Below, piece after piece: positions 39,189 through 47,959 of a stretch of DNA of 64,000 bases. Numbering within the stretch: the first letter of the stretch is position 1; the number at the start of each line of letters is the position of its first letter. The position numbers and the translations under genes were made by a program. The stretch lies in the NCBI RefSeq assembly GCF_000364625.1, contig NZ_KB822600.1:209774-273773 (forward strand), read 5' to 3'. This DNA is from Pseudomonas thermotolerans DSM 14292. GTDB taxonomy: Bacteria > Pseudomonadota > Gammaproteobacteria > Pseudomonadales > Pseudomonadaceae. The notes under the pieces were generated by a model, which searched no databases, was not told the DNA's origin, and saw nothing but the letters and a program-made list of their open reading frames with translations.

Positions 39189-40085
39189 ATGCCCGCGATG
39201 GACCATCCCCTGATCGACCGCTTCCTCGATGCCCTGTGGCTGGAGAAGGGCCTCTCCGAGCACACCCGCTCCGCCTACCGCAGCGACCTGACGCATTTCA
39301 ACGGCTGGCTGCAGGCGCGAGGTCTGGAGCTGGCCGAGGTGGGCCGCGAGGCGATCCTCGACCATCTCGCCTGGCGCCTCGACGAGGGGTATGTGGCGCG
39401 CTCCACCGCGCGCTTCCTCTCCGGCCTGCGCGGTTTCTACCGCTACCTGCTGGCCGAGGGGCTGATCGCCGAGGACCCGACCCTGCAGGTGGAGCTGCCG
39501 CGCATCGGTCGGCCGCTGCCCAAATCTCTGTCCGAGGCGGACGTCGAGGCGCTACTCGCCGCGCCGGATGTGGACGACCCCATCGGCCTGCGCGACCGAG
39601 CCATGCTCGAGGTGCTCTACGCCTGCGGACTGCGGGTCAGCGAGCTGGTCGACCTGCGCCTGGAGCAGGTCAACCTGCGCCAGGGCGTGCTCATGGTCTT
39701 CGGCAAGGGCCGCAAGGAACGCCTGGTGCCGCTCGGTGAGGAGGCCATCGCCTGGCTGGAGCGCTACCTGCTGGAGGCTCGCTCGCTGCTGCTTGGCGGC
39801 AGGCCCAGCGACGTGCTGTTTCCCAGCCTGCGCGGCGAGCGGATGACCCGGCAGACCTTCTGGCACCGCATCAAGCACCAGGCGCGGGTGGCCGGAATCG
39901 CCAAGCCGCTGTCGCCGCACACTCTGCGCCACGCCTTTGCCACCCACCTGCTGAACCACGGCGCCGACCTGCGCACCGTGCAGATGCTGCTCGGCCACCA
40001 GGACCTGTCCACTACCCAGATCTATACCCATATCGCCAAGGCTCGCCTGCAGGATCTGCACGCCCGTCATCACCCGCGCGGCTGA
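39189..40085 (+). CDS. xerD: Site-specific tyrosine recombinase XerD
   Basis: 298 residues from the ATG at 39189. With XerC it resolves chromosome dimers at dif under FtsK control. SAM-like N-domain (LEKGLSEHTRSAYRSDLTHF), then the catalytic domain with ACGLRVSELVDL (Arg), GKGRKERLVPL (Lys), SPHTLRHAFATHLLNHGADL (His-x-x-Arg), LLGHQDLSTTQIYTH (His, Tyr nucleophile). It heads the conserved xerD-dsbC-hom-thrC run, so it is the housekeeping recombinase and not an island integrase. Confidence 0.97.
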   Translation: MPAMDHPLIDRFLDALWLEKGLSEHTRSAYRSDLTHFNGWLQARGLELAEVGREAILDHLAWRLDEGYVARSTARFLSGLRGFYRYLLAEGLIAEDPTLQVELPRIGRPLPKSLSEADVEALLAAPDVDDPIGLRDRAMLEVLYACGLRVSELVDLRLEQVNLRQGVLMVFGKGRKERLVPLGEEAIAWLERYLLEARSLLLGGRPSDVLFPSLRGERMTRQTFWHRIKHQARVAGIAKPLSPHTLRHAFATHLLNHGADLRTVQMLLGHQDLSTTQIYTHIAKARLQDLHARHHPRG

Positions 40086-40192
40086 AGTGGGACTTGCCGG
40101 TTTGCGGGTGACTGGCTGCCATCGGCCACGGCGGCCTCCTGTGGTAGGCTTGCAGCATTCATGACGCCGCCCGCCGCTCGATAGGAGTATCC

Positions 40193-40918
40193 ATGCGCGT
40201 GACCCGAATCCTCGCTGCTGCCGCCCTCGGCCTGGCCGGCAGCGCCGTCCTCGCCGCCGACCCCGACCAGGCGATCCGCAGCACCCTCAAGGCCCTGCAA
40301 CCCGACCTGCCCATCGAGGCCATCGCCGAGAGCCCGCTGACCGGCATCTACCAGGTGCAGCTCAAGGGCGGCCGTCAGCTGTACGCCAGCGCCGACGGCC
40401 AGTTCCTGCTGCAGGGCTACCTCTACCAGGTCAAGGATGGCCAGGCCATCAACCTGACCGAGCAGGCGGAAAGCCAGGGGATCGCCAGGGAGATCGAGGC
40501 CATCCCGGCCAGCGAGATGGTGGTCTTCGCACCGAAGAATCCCAAGGCGCACATCACCGTGTTCACCGACACCGATTGCGGCTACTGCCAGAAGCTGCAC
40601 AGCGAGGTGCCGGAGCTCAACCGTCGCGGCATCGAGGTGCGTTACGTGGCCTTCCCGCGTCAGGGCATCGGCAGCCACGGCTACAACACCCTGGTCAGCG
40701 TGTGGTGCGCCAAGGACCGCCAGGCGGCGATGAACCGCGCCAAGGCCCGCGAGGAGGTTCCGCCAGCTACTTGCGACAACCCGGTGAGCAAGCAGTACGA
40801 GCTGGGGCAGATGATCGGCGTGCAGGGCACCCCGGCCATCGTCCTGGCGAACGGCCAGATGATCCCCGGCTACCAGCCGGCCCCGCAGCTTGCCAAGCTG
40901 GCCCTGGAGGCCAAGTAA
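40193..40918 (+). CDS. dsbC: Thiol:disulfide interchange protein DsbC
   Basis: 241 residues with a Sec signal peptide (cleavage near VLA-AD). The N-terminal dimerisation domain (about 25-80) is followed by a thioredoxin-fold domain with active site TDCGYCQKLH (Cys129 and Cys132) and the cis-Pro loop GTPAIV. A second Cys pair (VWCAKD ... ATCDNP) matches the structural disulfide of DsbC. It isomerises wrong disulfides in the periplasm and is kept reduced by DsbD. Confidence 0.95.
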   Translation: MRVTRILAAAALGLAGSAVLAADPDQAIRSTLKALQPDLPIEAIAESPLTGIYQVQLKGGRQLYASADGQFLLQGYLYQVKDGQAINLTEQAESQGIAREIEAIPASEMVVFAPKNPKAHITVFTDTDCGYCQKLHSEVPELNRRGIEVRYVAFPRQGIGSHGYNTLVSVWCAKDRQAAMNRAKAREEVPPATCDNPVSKQYELGQMIGVQGTPAIVLANGQMIPGYQPAPQLAKLALEAK

Positions 40919-40936
40919 GCCGCGGTCTGGGCCTGA

Positions 40937-40965
40937 TTGACTAATCATGGGCCGCTTCGTAAGGT
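40937..40965 (+). promoter_or_regulatory. Putative hom promoter
   Basis: TTGACT (40937-40942) and TAAGGT (40960-40965) are spaced 17 bases apart. They lie about 20 bases after the dsbC stop and upstream of the hairpin at 40983-41012. The -35 is excellent, the -10 modest. Confidence 0.45.
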
Positions 40966-40982
40966 GCGGCTCCTTCGGATTT

Positions 40983-41012
40983 ACGGCCGGGCGCGCCAAG
41001 CCCGGCCGTTTT
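40983..41012 (+). terminator. Strong hairpin terminator just before hom (possible attenuator)
   Basis: ACGGCCGGGC (40983-40992) and GCCCGGCCGT (41000-41009) form a perfect 10-bp stem followed by TTTTA. It ends only 25 bases before the hom GTG. It may simply end the xerD-dsbC transcript. However, the best promoter I see for hom lies upstream of it, so it could also control read-through into hom. Confidence 0.75.
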
Positions 41013-41036
41013 ACGCAGTGCAGATGGGAGTCGAGT

Positions 41037-42341
41037 GTGAGAGCGGTGAGAGTTGGCATCTGTGGGCTGGGGACCGTCGGTGGCGGTACCTTCAACGTGC
41101 TCAAGCGCAACGCCGAGGAGATCGAGCGGCGCGCCGGGCGTGGCATCGAAGTGGCGCAGATTGCCCTGCGCTCGCGCAACCCGCAGTGCGAAATCGGCGA
41201 CACCCCGATTACCAACGATGTCTTCGAGGTGGCCAATAACCCGGACGTCGACGTGGTCATCGAGCTGATCGGCGGCTACACCGTGGCTCGCGACCTGGTG
41301 CTCAAGGCCATCGACAACGGCAAGCATGTGGTCACCGCCAACAAGGCGCTGATTGCCGTGCACGGCAACGAGATCTTCGCCCGTGCCCGCGAGAAGGGCG
41401 TGATCGTCGCCTTCGAGGCCGCGGTGGCCGGCGGCATTCCGGTGATCAAGGCGATCCGTGAGGGGCTGGCCGGCAACCGCATCAACTGGCTGGTGGGTAT
41501 CATCAACGGCACCGGCAACTTCATCCTCAGCGAGATGCGCGAGAAGGGCCGCGCCTTCGACGACGTGCTCAAGGAAGCCCAGGCCTTGGGCTACGCCGAG
41601 GCCGACCCGACCTTCGACGTGGAAGGCATCGACGCTGCGCACAAGCTGACCATCCTCGCCTCCATCGCCTTCGGTATCCCGCTGCAGTTCGACAAGGCAT
41701 ACACCGAGGGCATCACCCAGCTGACCACCGCCGACGTGGGCTACGCCGAGGCGCTGGGCTACCGCATCAAGCACCTCGGCGTGGCGCGCCGCACCGAGGA
41801 AGGCATCGAGCTGCGCGTGCATCCGACCCTGATCCCCGCCGACTGCCTGATCGCCAACGTCAATGGGGTGATGAACGCGGTGATGGTCAACGGCGACGCC
41901 GCCGGCTCGACCCTCTACTACGGCGCCGGCGCCGGCATGGAGCCCACCGCCTCCTCGGTGGTGGCCGATTTGGTAGACGTGGTTCGCGCGCTGACCACCG
42001 ACCCGGAGAACCGCGTGCCGCATCTGGCCTTCCAGCCGGAGGCGCTGTCCGATCATCCGATCCTGCCCATCGAGGCTTGCGAGAGCGCCTACTACCTGCG
42101 CATCCACGCCAAGGACCATCCTGGCGTGCTGGCCCAGGTGGCGAGCATCCTCTCCGCGCGTGGCATCAACATCGAGTCGATCATGCAGAAGGAAGCGGAG
42201 GAACAGGACGGCCTGGTGCCGATGATCCTGGTCACCCACCGCGTGCGCGAGGCCCAGATCAACGAGGCCATCGCCGCCCTGGAGGCGCTGGAGGGCGTCA
42301 CCGGCAAGGTCGTACGGATTCGTGTGGAACAGCTCAATTAA
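41037..42341 (+). CDS. hom: Homoserine dehydrogenase
   Basis: 434 residues from a GTG at 41037, with GGGAG upstream. Reduces aspartate semialdehyde to homoserine for threonine and methionine. N-terminal Rossmann motif VGICGLGTVGGGT; substrate region GGIPVIKAIREGL and EGIDAAHKLTIL; C-terminal ACT domain from about residue 350 (YYLRIHAKDHPGVLAQVASI), the usual site of threonine feedback. The open frame extends upstream through the terminator hairpin, but that part is not conserved coding sequence. Confidence 0.96.
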   Translation: MRAVRVGICGLGTVGGGTFNVLKRNAEEIERRAGRGIEVAQIALRSRNPQCEIGDTPITNDVFEVANNPDVDVVIELIGGYTVARDLVLKAIDNGKHVVTANKALIAVHGNEIFARAREKGVIVAFEAAVAGGIPVIKAIREGLAGNRINWLVGIINGTGNFILSEMREKGRAFDDVLKEAQALGYAEADPTFDVEGIDAAHKLTILASIAFGIPLQFDKAYTEGITQLTTADVGYAEALGYRIKHLGVARRTEEGIELRVHPTLIPADCLIANVNGVMNAVMVNGDAAGSTLYYGAGAGMEPTASSVVADLVDVVRALTTDPENRVPHLAFQPEALSDHPILPIEACESAYYLRIHAKDHPGVLAQVASILSARGINIESIMQKEAEEQDGLVPMILVTHRVREAQINEAIAALEALEGVTGKVVRIRVEQLN

Positions 42342-42392
42342 CCCAGGCGCGGCTAGCCCGAGGGCTCGTCGCGCACAGCTAAGGTTTGACTT

Positions 42393-43802
42393 ATGCGCTA
42401 CATCAGTACCCGCGGCCAGGCGCCGGCCCTGAACTTCGAGGATGTCCTGCTGGCCGGCCTGGCCAGCGACGGCGGTCTTTACGTGCCGGAAAACCTGCCG
42501 CGCTTCACCGTTGAGGAGATCGCCTCCTGGGCCGGCCTGCCGTACCATGAGCTGGCCTTCCGGGTGATGCGTCCGTTCGTTGCCGGCAGCATCAGCGATG
42601 CCGACTTCAAGAAGATCCTCGAGGACACCTACGGGGTGTTCGCCCACCGCGCGGTGGCGCCGCTGCGCCAGCTGAACGGCAACGAGTGGGTGCTGGAGCT
42701 GTTCCACGGCCCGACCCTGGCCTTCAAGGACTTCGCCCTACAGCTGCTCGGCCGCCTGCTCGACCATGTGCTGTCCAAGCGCGGCGAGCGCGTGGTGATC
42801 ATGGGCGCCACTTCCGGCGACACCGGCTCGGCGGCCATCGAGGGCTGCAAGGCCTGCGAGAACGTCGACATTTTCATCATGCACCCGCACAACCGGGTGT
42901 CCGAGGTGCAGCGCCGGCAGATGACCACCATCAAGGGCGACAACATCCACAACATCGCCATCGAGGGCAACTTCGACGACTGCCAGGAGATGGTCAAGGC
43001 CAGCTTCGCCGACCAGTCCTTCCTCAAGGGCACCCGGCTGGTGGCGGTCAACTCGATCAACTGGGCGCGGATCATGGCCCAGATCGTCTACTACTTCCAC
43101 GCCGCCATCCAGCTCGGTGCGCCGGCCCGCTCGGTGGCCTTCTCGGTGCCCACCGGCAACTTCGGCGACATCTTCGCCGGCTACCTGGCGCGCAACATGG
43201 GCCTGCCGGTCAGCCAGCTGGTGGTCGCCACCAACCGCAACGACATCCTGCACCGCTTCATGAGCGGCAACCGCTACGAGAAGGACACCCTGCACCCGTC
43301 GCTGTCGCCGTCCATGGACATCATGGTGTCGTCCAACTTCGAGCGCCTGCTGTTCGACCTGCACGGCCGCAACGGCAAGGCCGTGGCCGAGCTGATGGAT
43401 GGCTTCAAGGCCACCGGCAGGCTGTCCGTGGAGGATGACCGCTGGACCGAGGCACGCCGCCTGTTCGATTCCCTGGCGGTGAGCGACGAGGAAACCTGCG
43501 CGACCATCGCCGAGGTCTACAAGGAGTGCGGCGAGCTGCTCGACCCGCACACCGCCATCGGCGTGCGCGCCGCCCGCGAGACTCGTCGCAGCCTGGCCAC
43601 CCCGATGGTGATCCTGGGCACCGCGCACCCGGTCAAGTTCCCCGAGGCGGTGGAGAAGGCCGGCATCGGCCAGGCCCCGCAGCTGCCGCCGCACCTGGCC
43701 GACCTGTTCCAGCGCGAGGAGCGCTGCACCGTGCTGGCCAACGACCTGAAGGCCGTGCAGCAGTTCGTCAGCGCCCACGGCAATCGCGGCAAGCCGCTCT
43801 AA
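42393..43802 (+). CDS. thrC: Threonine synthase
   Basis: 469 residues. PLP enzyme converting O-phosphohomoserine to threonine. The N-terminus MRYISTRGQAPALNFEDVLL is typical; HGPTLAFKDFALQL carries the Schiff-base Lys; GATSGDTGSAA and SVPTGNFGDIFAGY are the phosphate-binding and PLP regions. It follows hom by 51 bases in the same direction, and a terminator follows it. Confidence 0.97.
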   Translation: MRYISTRGQAPALNFEDVLLAGLASDGGLYVPENLPRFTVEEIASWAGLPYHELAFRVMRPFVAGSISDADFKKILEDTYGVFAHRAVAPLRQLNGNEWVLELFHGPTLAFKDFALQLLGRLLDHVLSKRGERVVIMGATSGDTGSAAIEGCKACENVDIFIMHPHNRVSEVQRRQMTTIKGDNIHNIAIEGNFDDCQEMVKASFADQSFLKGTRLVAVNSINWARIMAQIVYYFHAAIQLGAPARSVAFSVPTGNFGDIFAGYLARNMGLPVSQLVVATNRNDILHRFMSGNRYEKDTLHPSLSPSMDIMVSSNFERLLFDLHGRNGKAVAELMDGFKATGRLSVEDDRWTEARRLFDSLAVSDEETCATIAEVYKECGELLDPHTAIGVRAARETRRSLATPMVILGTAHPVKFPEAVEKAGIGQAPQLPPHLADLFQREERCTVLANDLKAVQQFVSAHGNRGKPL

Positions 43803-43820
43803 GCCCTGCGCTGCAAGCAC

Positions 43821-43850
43821 GAAGGCCGGCCTCTGCCGGCCTTCTGCGTT
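43821..43850 (+). terminator. Intrinsic terminator after thrC
   Basis: GAAGGCCGGC (43821-43830) pairs with GCCGGCCTTC (43835-43844), a perfect 10-bp stem with a 4-base loop. TGCGTTT follows. Confidence 0.75.
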
Positions 43851-44274
43851 TCCGGGCTCGGGCTTCGCCAGGCGTTGGGGCGACGGTCTCCGGCCTGGGC
43901 GAGCAGCCGGCGGCGGGTGATCTCGAGCAGTGGGTCGGACGGCTCCGGATTGCTGACGCTGCACGACAGTAGCAGGGCGCCGGGCATCGCGGAGAGCACT
44001 CCAGGCTCTGCGTGGCAGCCTCCTCGCCGCCACCCAGGGCGGCCTCGATCAGTGCCAGCCGGCTCCTGACCACGCGTCGCTGGTCGGGCTGGGTAGTTCG
44101 CACGGCCTTTCACCCGCCGCTGCGCGCGTGGCGTCCGCCCCCTGCGGCCGTTTGCCGCGGCGGGGAGGGTGTCCTTCGTCACCCGTTCTCCTTCACAGTA
44201 GGGCCATTCCCGTCAGCGGATGACGGAGAAGAAGAGCGCACCGTCTGCAATGTCTGTAATCGAGGAGTTCCAGC
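43851..44274. other. Gap between thrC and psiE, no convincing gene
   Basis: About 420 GC-rich bases. On the minus strand from 44103 a short frame (RTTQPDQRRVVRSRLALIEA) and, after a shift, ALLLSCSVSNPEP with DPLLEITRRRLLAQAG could be pieces of a small broken gene. I recognise no family and would not call it. The plus-strand ribosome binding region of psiE is at the right end. Confidence 0.3.
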
Positions 44275-44769
44275 GTGAAGATCAAGTGGGCCGAATCCCT
44301 GCGTGAAAGCGTGCACGACCTGGCGGAATCGTTGGGCAACCTGCTCGTCGAGAGTTTCCACTACCTCGCCCTGTTTGCCATCGGCGCCACTACCGCCTGG
44401 GCCTCGGTGATGACCTTCCTGGACATGGTGAAGGCGGGCCACGTCAGCGTGGACGACATTCTCCTGCTGTTCATCTACCTCGAACTGGGGGCCATGGTCG
44501 GCATCTACTTCAAGACCAACCACATGCCGGTGCGTTTCCTGATCTATGTGGCGATTACCGCGTTGACCCGCCTGCTGATCTCCGACGTGTCGCACCACAA
44601 CGGCCCGGGCATGGGGGTGATCTACGTATCGGCGGCGATCCTGCTGCTGGCCCTGTCGATCCTGGTGGTGCGCTTCGCTTCCGCCCGGTTCCCTGCGGTG
44701 AGCAGCGATGCGCCGCGCCGCCGCATTTCTGCCGCTCGGTCGGGCGAGGCGGATCCCGGCGAAAGCTGA
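44275..44769 (+). CDS. psiE: PsiE family membrane protein
   Basis: 164 residues from a GTG at 44275. Four transmembrane helices (about 28-48, 60-82, 88-105, 115-137). The PsiE family core is VESFHYLALFAIGATTAWASVM and LFIYLELGAMVGIYFKTNHMPVRFLIYVAITALTRLL (quoted in part). E. coli psiE is induced by phosphate starvation; the biochemical role is unknown. The last 25 residues are Arg/Ser-rich and poorly conserved. No Pho box is evident to me upstream. Confidence 0.85.
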   Translation: MKIKWAESLRESVHDLAESLGNLLVESFHYLALFAIGATTAWASVMTFLDMVKAGHVSVDDILLLFIYLELGAMVGIYFKTNHMPVRFLIYVAITALTRLLISDVSHHNGPGMGVIYVSAAILLLALSILVVRFASARFPAVSSDAPRRRISAARSGEADPGES

Positions 44770-45239
44770 ACTGGCCCTGCGTCACGCGCGCCGAGCCCGG
44801 CGCATCCTCGGCTGCGATCGATGGCGAAGGCGCAGGCTGTGGGGCCGTCGCCACATGCTGGCTGTCGAACAGAGGCAGCACCCGCCATCCAGGCTCTCGA
44901 TGCCGAAGTTCCCCCGGCACTCGGGCTGAAAGGCTGCGCTCGACGGCTGGAGCGGATTCTCCATGGCACGTTACCCGCTCTCGTGAAGAGAGAGCGGCGG
45001 GGCTGGCTTGCCGGCCATGCACGACCTTCGTTCGCCACGCCGGAAGTCCCTGGCACCGGGGCTGATTCGAATCTGTTCGTAAATCTTGTGTTTACAAATT
45101 TGAATTATTCGTAAATGATCTTGCGAATTTTTCTCGTATCCGCCGACTGGTGGAGGCGGGAACATCGAGCGGATCATGATGGCGGCCCCGGGCTTTTCCG
45201 GCGCCGCCCAGCGAAACGGCTTTCACTGGGGAAACGACC
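44770..45239. other. Gap before the PepSY cluster with an AT-rich promoter-like patch
   Basis: About 470 bases. The left part is GC-rich without a recognisable gene. The stretch 45062-45140 is strikingly AT-rich and contains the inverted repeats GTAAA-N7-TTTAC (45080-45096) and ATTCG-N12-CGAAT (near 45107-45128). It lies about 100 bases before the first gene of the DUF3649-PepSY-DUF3325 cluster. Such clusters are commonly iron-regulated, but I could not fit a good 19-bp Fur box. Confidence 0.4.
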
Positions 45240-45539
45240 GTGACCGGCAAGAGCAGAGCCTCCAGTCCCTGGAGCATCACCTCGCGCGTGCTGGCGGCGC
45301 TGGTCGGCGGCTATGCGCTGGCCTACGGCTTCACCGCCTTCTTCACCGTCTACCTGCCGCTGGCCCGCCCCGACCGGGTGGTGTTCGCCGGCCTGCTCAG
45401 CTTCGTCGTGTGGACCGCGGCGGTGATCTACGTGTTCGCCGCGCGCAGCGCTATCCGGGCCTGGCTGGTGCTTGGCGTGCTGACCCTGGCCCTGGGCCTG
45501 GCGGCCTTCCTGCCGAGCGAACTAGGGGGCCGCCCATGA
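45240..45539 (+). CDS. DUF3649 membrane protein
   Basis: 99 residues from a GTG at 45240. Three hydrophobic segments (about 17-38, 46-66, 72-90); RVLAALVGGYALAYGF is the family hallmark. These proteins accompany PepSY membrane proteins and TonB-dependent siderophore receptors in Pseudomonas. The stop overlaps the PepSY start (ATGA). Confidence 0.85.
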   Translation: MTGKSRASSPWSITSRVLAALVGGYALAYGFTAFFTVYLPLARPDRVVFAGLLSFVVWTAAVIYVFAARSAIRAWLVLGVLTLALGLAAFLPSELGGRP

Positions 45540-47068
45540 GCCTGCGACAGAGCATGGCCGGCCTGCACACCTGGGGCGGGCTGCTGCCCAGCTGGCTGCT
45601 CTACGTGATCATCTTCGCCGGCAGCCTGGCCTGTTTCGACAAGGAACTGGAGCGCTGGATGCGCCCGGCGCTGCACGTACCGGTGGCCAGCAGCATGACT
45701 GCCGACGAGGTACGCGACTGGCTGAGGCGCAACGTCAGCGACGAGCTGCATGCCTTCTGGACCCACGCGCCCACCGAGCGCGAGCCCTACTGGCGGCTCG
45801 GCTGGGAGGTGGACGGCAGCATGGAGATCCACGACGTGGCCTTCGACCCGGCCGGTCGCGAGCCGATGCCGGGCAGCGTCGGTGGGAGGTTCTTCTTCGA
45901 CCTGCACTACAACCTGCACGCCGGCATGCCGGGGGTGTACATCGTCGGTCTGGCCGGCATGTTCATGCTGGTGGCGCTGGTTTCCGGGGTAATCATCCAC
46001 CGGCGGATCTTCAAGGACTTCTTCACCCTGCGCCCGCAGACCAACGGCCAGCGCGCCTGGCTGGACGCCCACAACCTGTTCGGCGTGCTCGGCCTGCCGT
46101 TCCATCTGGTCCTCGCCTACACCGGGGTGGCGATCTTCGTCGCCACCTATATGCCGGCCGGTATCCAGGTGGCCTACGGCAGCGACATCGAGAAGTTCTT
46201 TGGCGAGGTGATGGGCGCCTACATCCGCGAGGGCATCCACCAACCGTCGTCCCAGCAGGTGTCGCTGGACGGGCTGATCGAGCGTTCCCGCCAGCGCTGG
46301 GACGGCGCCGAGGTGGGCTGGGTGAGCGTGCACCATCCGGGCGACGTCGCCGCGGTGGTGGACGTGCGCCAACGCGACGAGTCGCGGATCGCCCCGCCGC
46401 AGGCCACCCTGAGCTACGACGAGGCCAGCGGCGAGTTGCTCGGCGAGCAGCAGGTGTCCGCCGGTTATCAGACCTACAGCTGGCTGACCGGCCTGCACAT
46501 GGCGCAGTTCGGCGGCACCCTGGTGCGCGTCCTGTACTTCCTGCTCGGTCTGGCCGGCTGCGCCATGCTGGTCGGCGGCCTCAAGGTCTGGCTGGCCAAG
46601 CGAGAAGAGCGTAGTGGACGCGCTCTGGCCCTGGTCCGTGCGCTCAATGGCGCGGTGCTCGGCGGCCTGCCACTGGCCAGCCTGGCTCTGCTATGGGGCA
46701 ACCGCCTGCTGCCGGCCTCTCTTCCGGAGCGGGCCGAGGCGGAGGGCTGGGTGTTCGTCGCCAGCTGGCTCGTGCTGGCCATCTGGGCGGTACTGCGCCG
46801 CCACCAGCCGCGCGCCCTGTACCGCGAACAACTGGCCTTGGGCGCGCTGTTGGCTCTGGGCCTGCCGCTGCTCAACTGGCTGACCACCCGCGATGGCCAC
46901 CTGTTGGCCAGCCTGGCGCGCGGCGACTGGGCGCTGGCCGGTATCGACCTGACGCTGCTGCTGGCCGGCCTGCTCTGCGCGCTGTTCGCCTGGCGAACGG
47001 CCCAGCCCATGACGCAGGCTGCCCGCCAGCCGCGCGGTCGCCGGCAACTGGTGGAGGAGGGCGTCTGA
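45536..47068 (+). CDS. PepSY-associated transmembrane protein (ferric reductase-like)
   Basis: 510 residues. N-terminal helix near 15-35 (GLHTWGGLLPSWLLYVIIFA with an early conserved His), a periplasmic PepSY segment, and further helices around 140-165, 190-220 (NLFGVLGLPFHLVLAYTG), 320-345 and a C-terminal helical bundle. Conserved His residues in HAGMPG, HRRIFKDFF, DAHNLFG and GLHMAQFGG could bind haem. Homologues act in reductive iron release from siderophores. Centre of a three-gene cluster with overlapping ends. Confidence 0.88.
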   Translation: MSLRQSMAGLHTWGGLLPSWLLYVIIFAGSLACFDKELERWMRPALHVPVASSMTADEVRDWLRRNVSDELHAFWTHAPTEREPYWRLGWEVDGSMEIHDVAFDPAGREPMPGSVGGRFFFDLHYNLHAGMPGVYIVGLAGMFMLVALVSGVIIHRRIFKDFFTLRPQTNGQRAWLDAHNLFGVLGLPFHLVLAYTGVAIFVATYMPAGIQVAYGSDIEKFFGEVMGAYIREGIHQPSSQQVSLDGLIERSRQRWDGAEVGWVSVHHPGDVAAVVDVRQRDESRIAPPQATLSYDEASGELLGEQQVSAGYQTYSWLTGLHMAQFGGTLVRVLYFLLGLAGCAMLVGGLKVWLAKREERSGRALALVRALNGAVLGGLPLASLALLWGNRLLPASLPERAEAEGWVFVASWLVLAIWAVLRRHQPRALYREQLALGALLALGLPLLNWLTTRDGHLLASLARGDWALAGIDLTLLLAGLLCALFAWRTAQPMTQAARQPRGRRQLVEEGV

Positions 47069-47391
47069 TGGGCTGGCTGAGTTTCGCCTTCGCCTACCTG
47101 GCCATGCTGACCTTCTGCCTGGCCATGGCGCGCCACCACAAGGCACTGTTCGGCCGTGCGCCGACGGCTGGGCACAGCCGCTGGCTGCGGGTGACCGGTG
47201 CCGCCGCCCTGGCGGTCGCCCTGGTGCTCGGCATCGCTACGCCGGGCATCGAGATTGGCGTGGTGGTCTGGCTCTGCCAGCTGATGATTGCCGGTCTGCT
47301 GCTGGTGCTGCTGCTGGCCTGGCGGCAGCGCTGGGCTCTGCCCCTGGCGCTGCTGCTGCCGGTCGGGGCACTGCTGCAGCTGCTGGTCTGA
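47068..47391 (+). CDS. DUF3325 membrane protein
   Basis: 107 residues; its ATG shares a base with the PepSY stop (TGATG). Three to four transmembrane segments; CLAMARHHKALFGR is typical of DUF3325. Always found with PepSY/DUF3649 in iron-uptake clusters. No TonB receptor gene lies beside the cluster in this window. Confidence 0.85.
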   Translation: MGWLSFAFAYLAMLTFCLAMARHHKALFGRAPTAGHSRWLRVTGAAALAVALVLGIATPGIEIGVVVWLCQLMIAGLLLVLLLAWRQRWALPLALLLPVGALLQLLV

Positions 47392-47579
47392 AGGACGGGC
47401 CTGCCCTCGGATGGGGCAGGCAGCCCGGAGCTGCGTCATCCTGGTCCGTGACGGGGCTGCGCCGGCCGGCCGGAAAGGCCCGGCGCAGGGGGCTTTCAGC
47501 CACTCGTCGCAGGAGAGACCGGGTTGGCCCCGCGTTTGCTCTGGGCTAGGTGTGTCACCCCAGTTCCAGGTATGCCGCC

Positions 47580-47855
47580 ATGCTCAATCCCTTCAAATTC
47601 GTCAGCGACTCCTTCAAGGACCAGTTCCAGGTCCGCTTCACCATCGGCAGCCCGGACGGTAGCACGACCCTCTCGCTTCTGGACGAGCACGGCACCGTGG
47701 CCCAGCGCCTGCTCAGCGTCGAGCAACTGAGCGACCCTGCCAAGCTGGAGCAGACCATCCAGAGCATCCGCTTCGGCCTGGCCATCGACCGCGGCCAGGG
47801 GCTGTCCTGCCTGGAGGAGATGAGCTCGCGGCGCTGGGACGGGCCGGTCGGCTGA
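47580..47855 (+). CDS. DUF3509 protein
   Basis: 91 residues, soluble and acidic. The N-terminus NPFKFVSDSFKDQFQV and the TLSLLDEHGTVAQRLLS block match the Pseudomonas DUF3509 family. Function unknown. It stands alone, about 190 bases after the PepSY cluster and about 100 before the next gene. Confidence 0.75.
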   Translation: MLNPFKFVSDSFKDQFQVRFTIGSPDGSTTLSLLDEHGTVAQRLLSVEQLSDPAKLEQTIQSIRFGLAIDRGQGLSCLEEMSSRRWDGPVG

Positions 47856-47959
47856 GCGGCGTAGGCTTCCAGTGTGGCGCCGGTCATGGCAGGACTGATA
47901 TGGAACTGCCATCCTTGGTGGACTGTCTAGGGAAAACACCACCCCAGGAGAGAGTCCTC

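Noticed and set aside
39189..40085. Island integrase
   Set aside because: It is XerD in its conserved core location next to dsbC and hom, far from the accessory block.
42738..44033. 431-residue minus-strand frame opposite thrC
   Set aside because: Antisense shadow of a conserved enzyme, with no start signal.
43803..44182. Small broken gene on the minus strand before psiE
   Set aside because: Two short protein-like stretches in different frames, but no recognisable family and composition typical of chance frames in high-GC DNA.
45062..45140. Fur box upstream of the PepSY cluster
   Set aside because: The patch is AT-rich with inverted repeats but does not fit the 19-bp Fur consensus well enough to claim.
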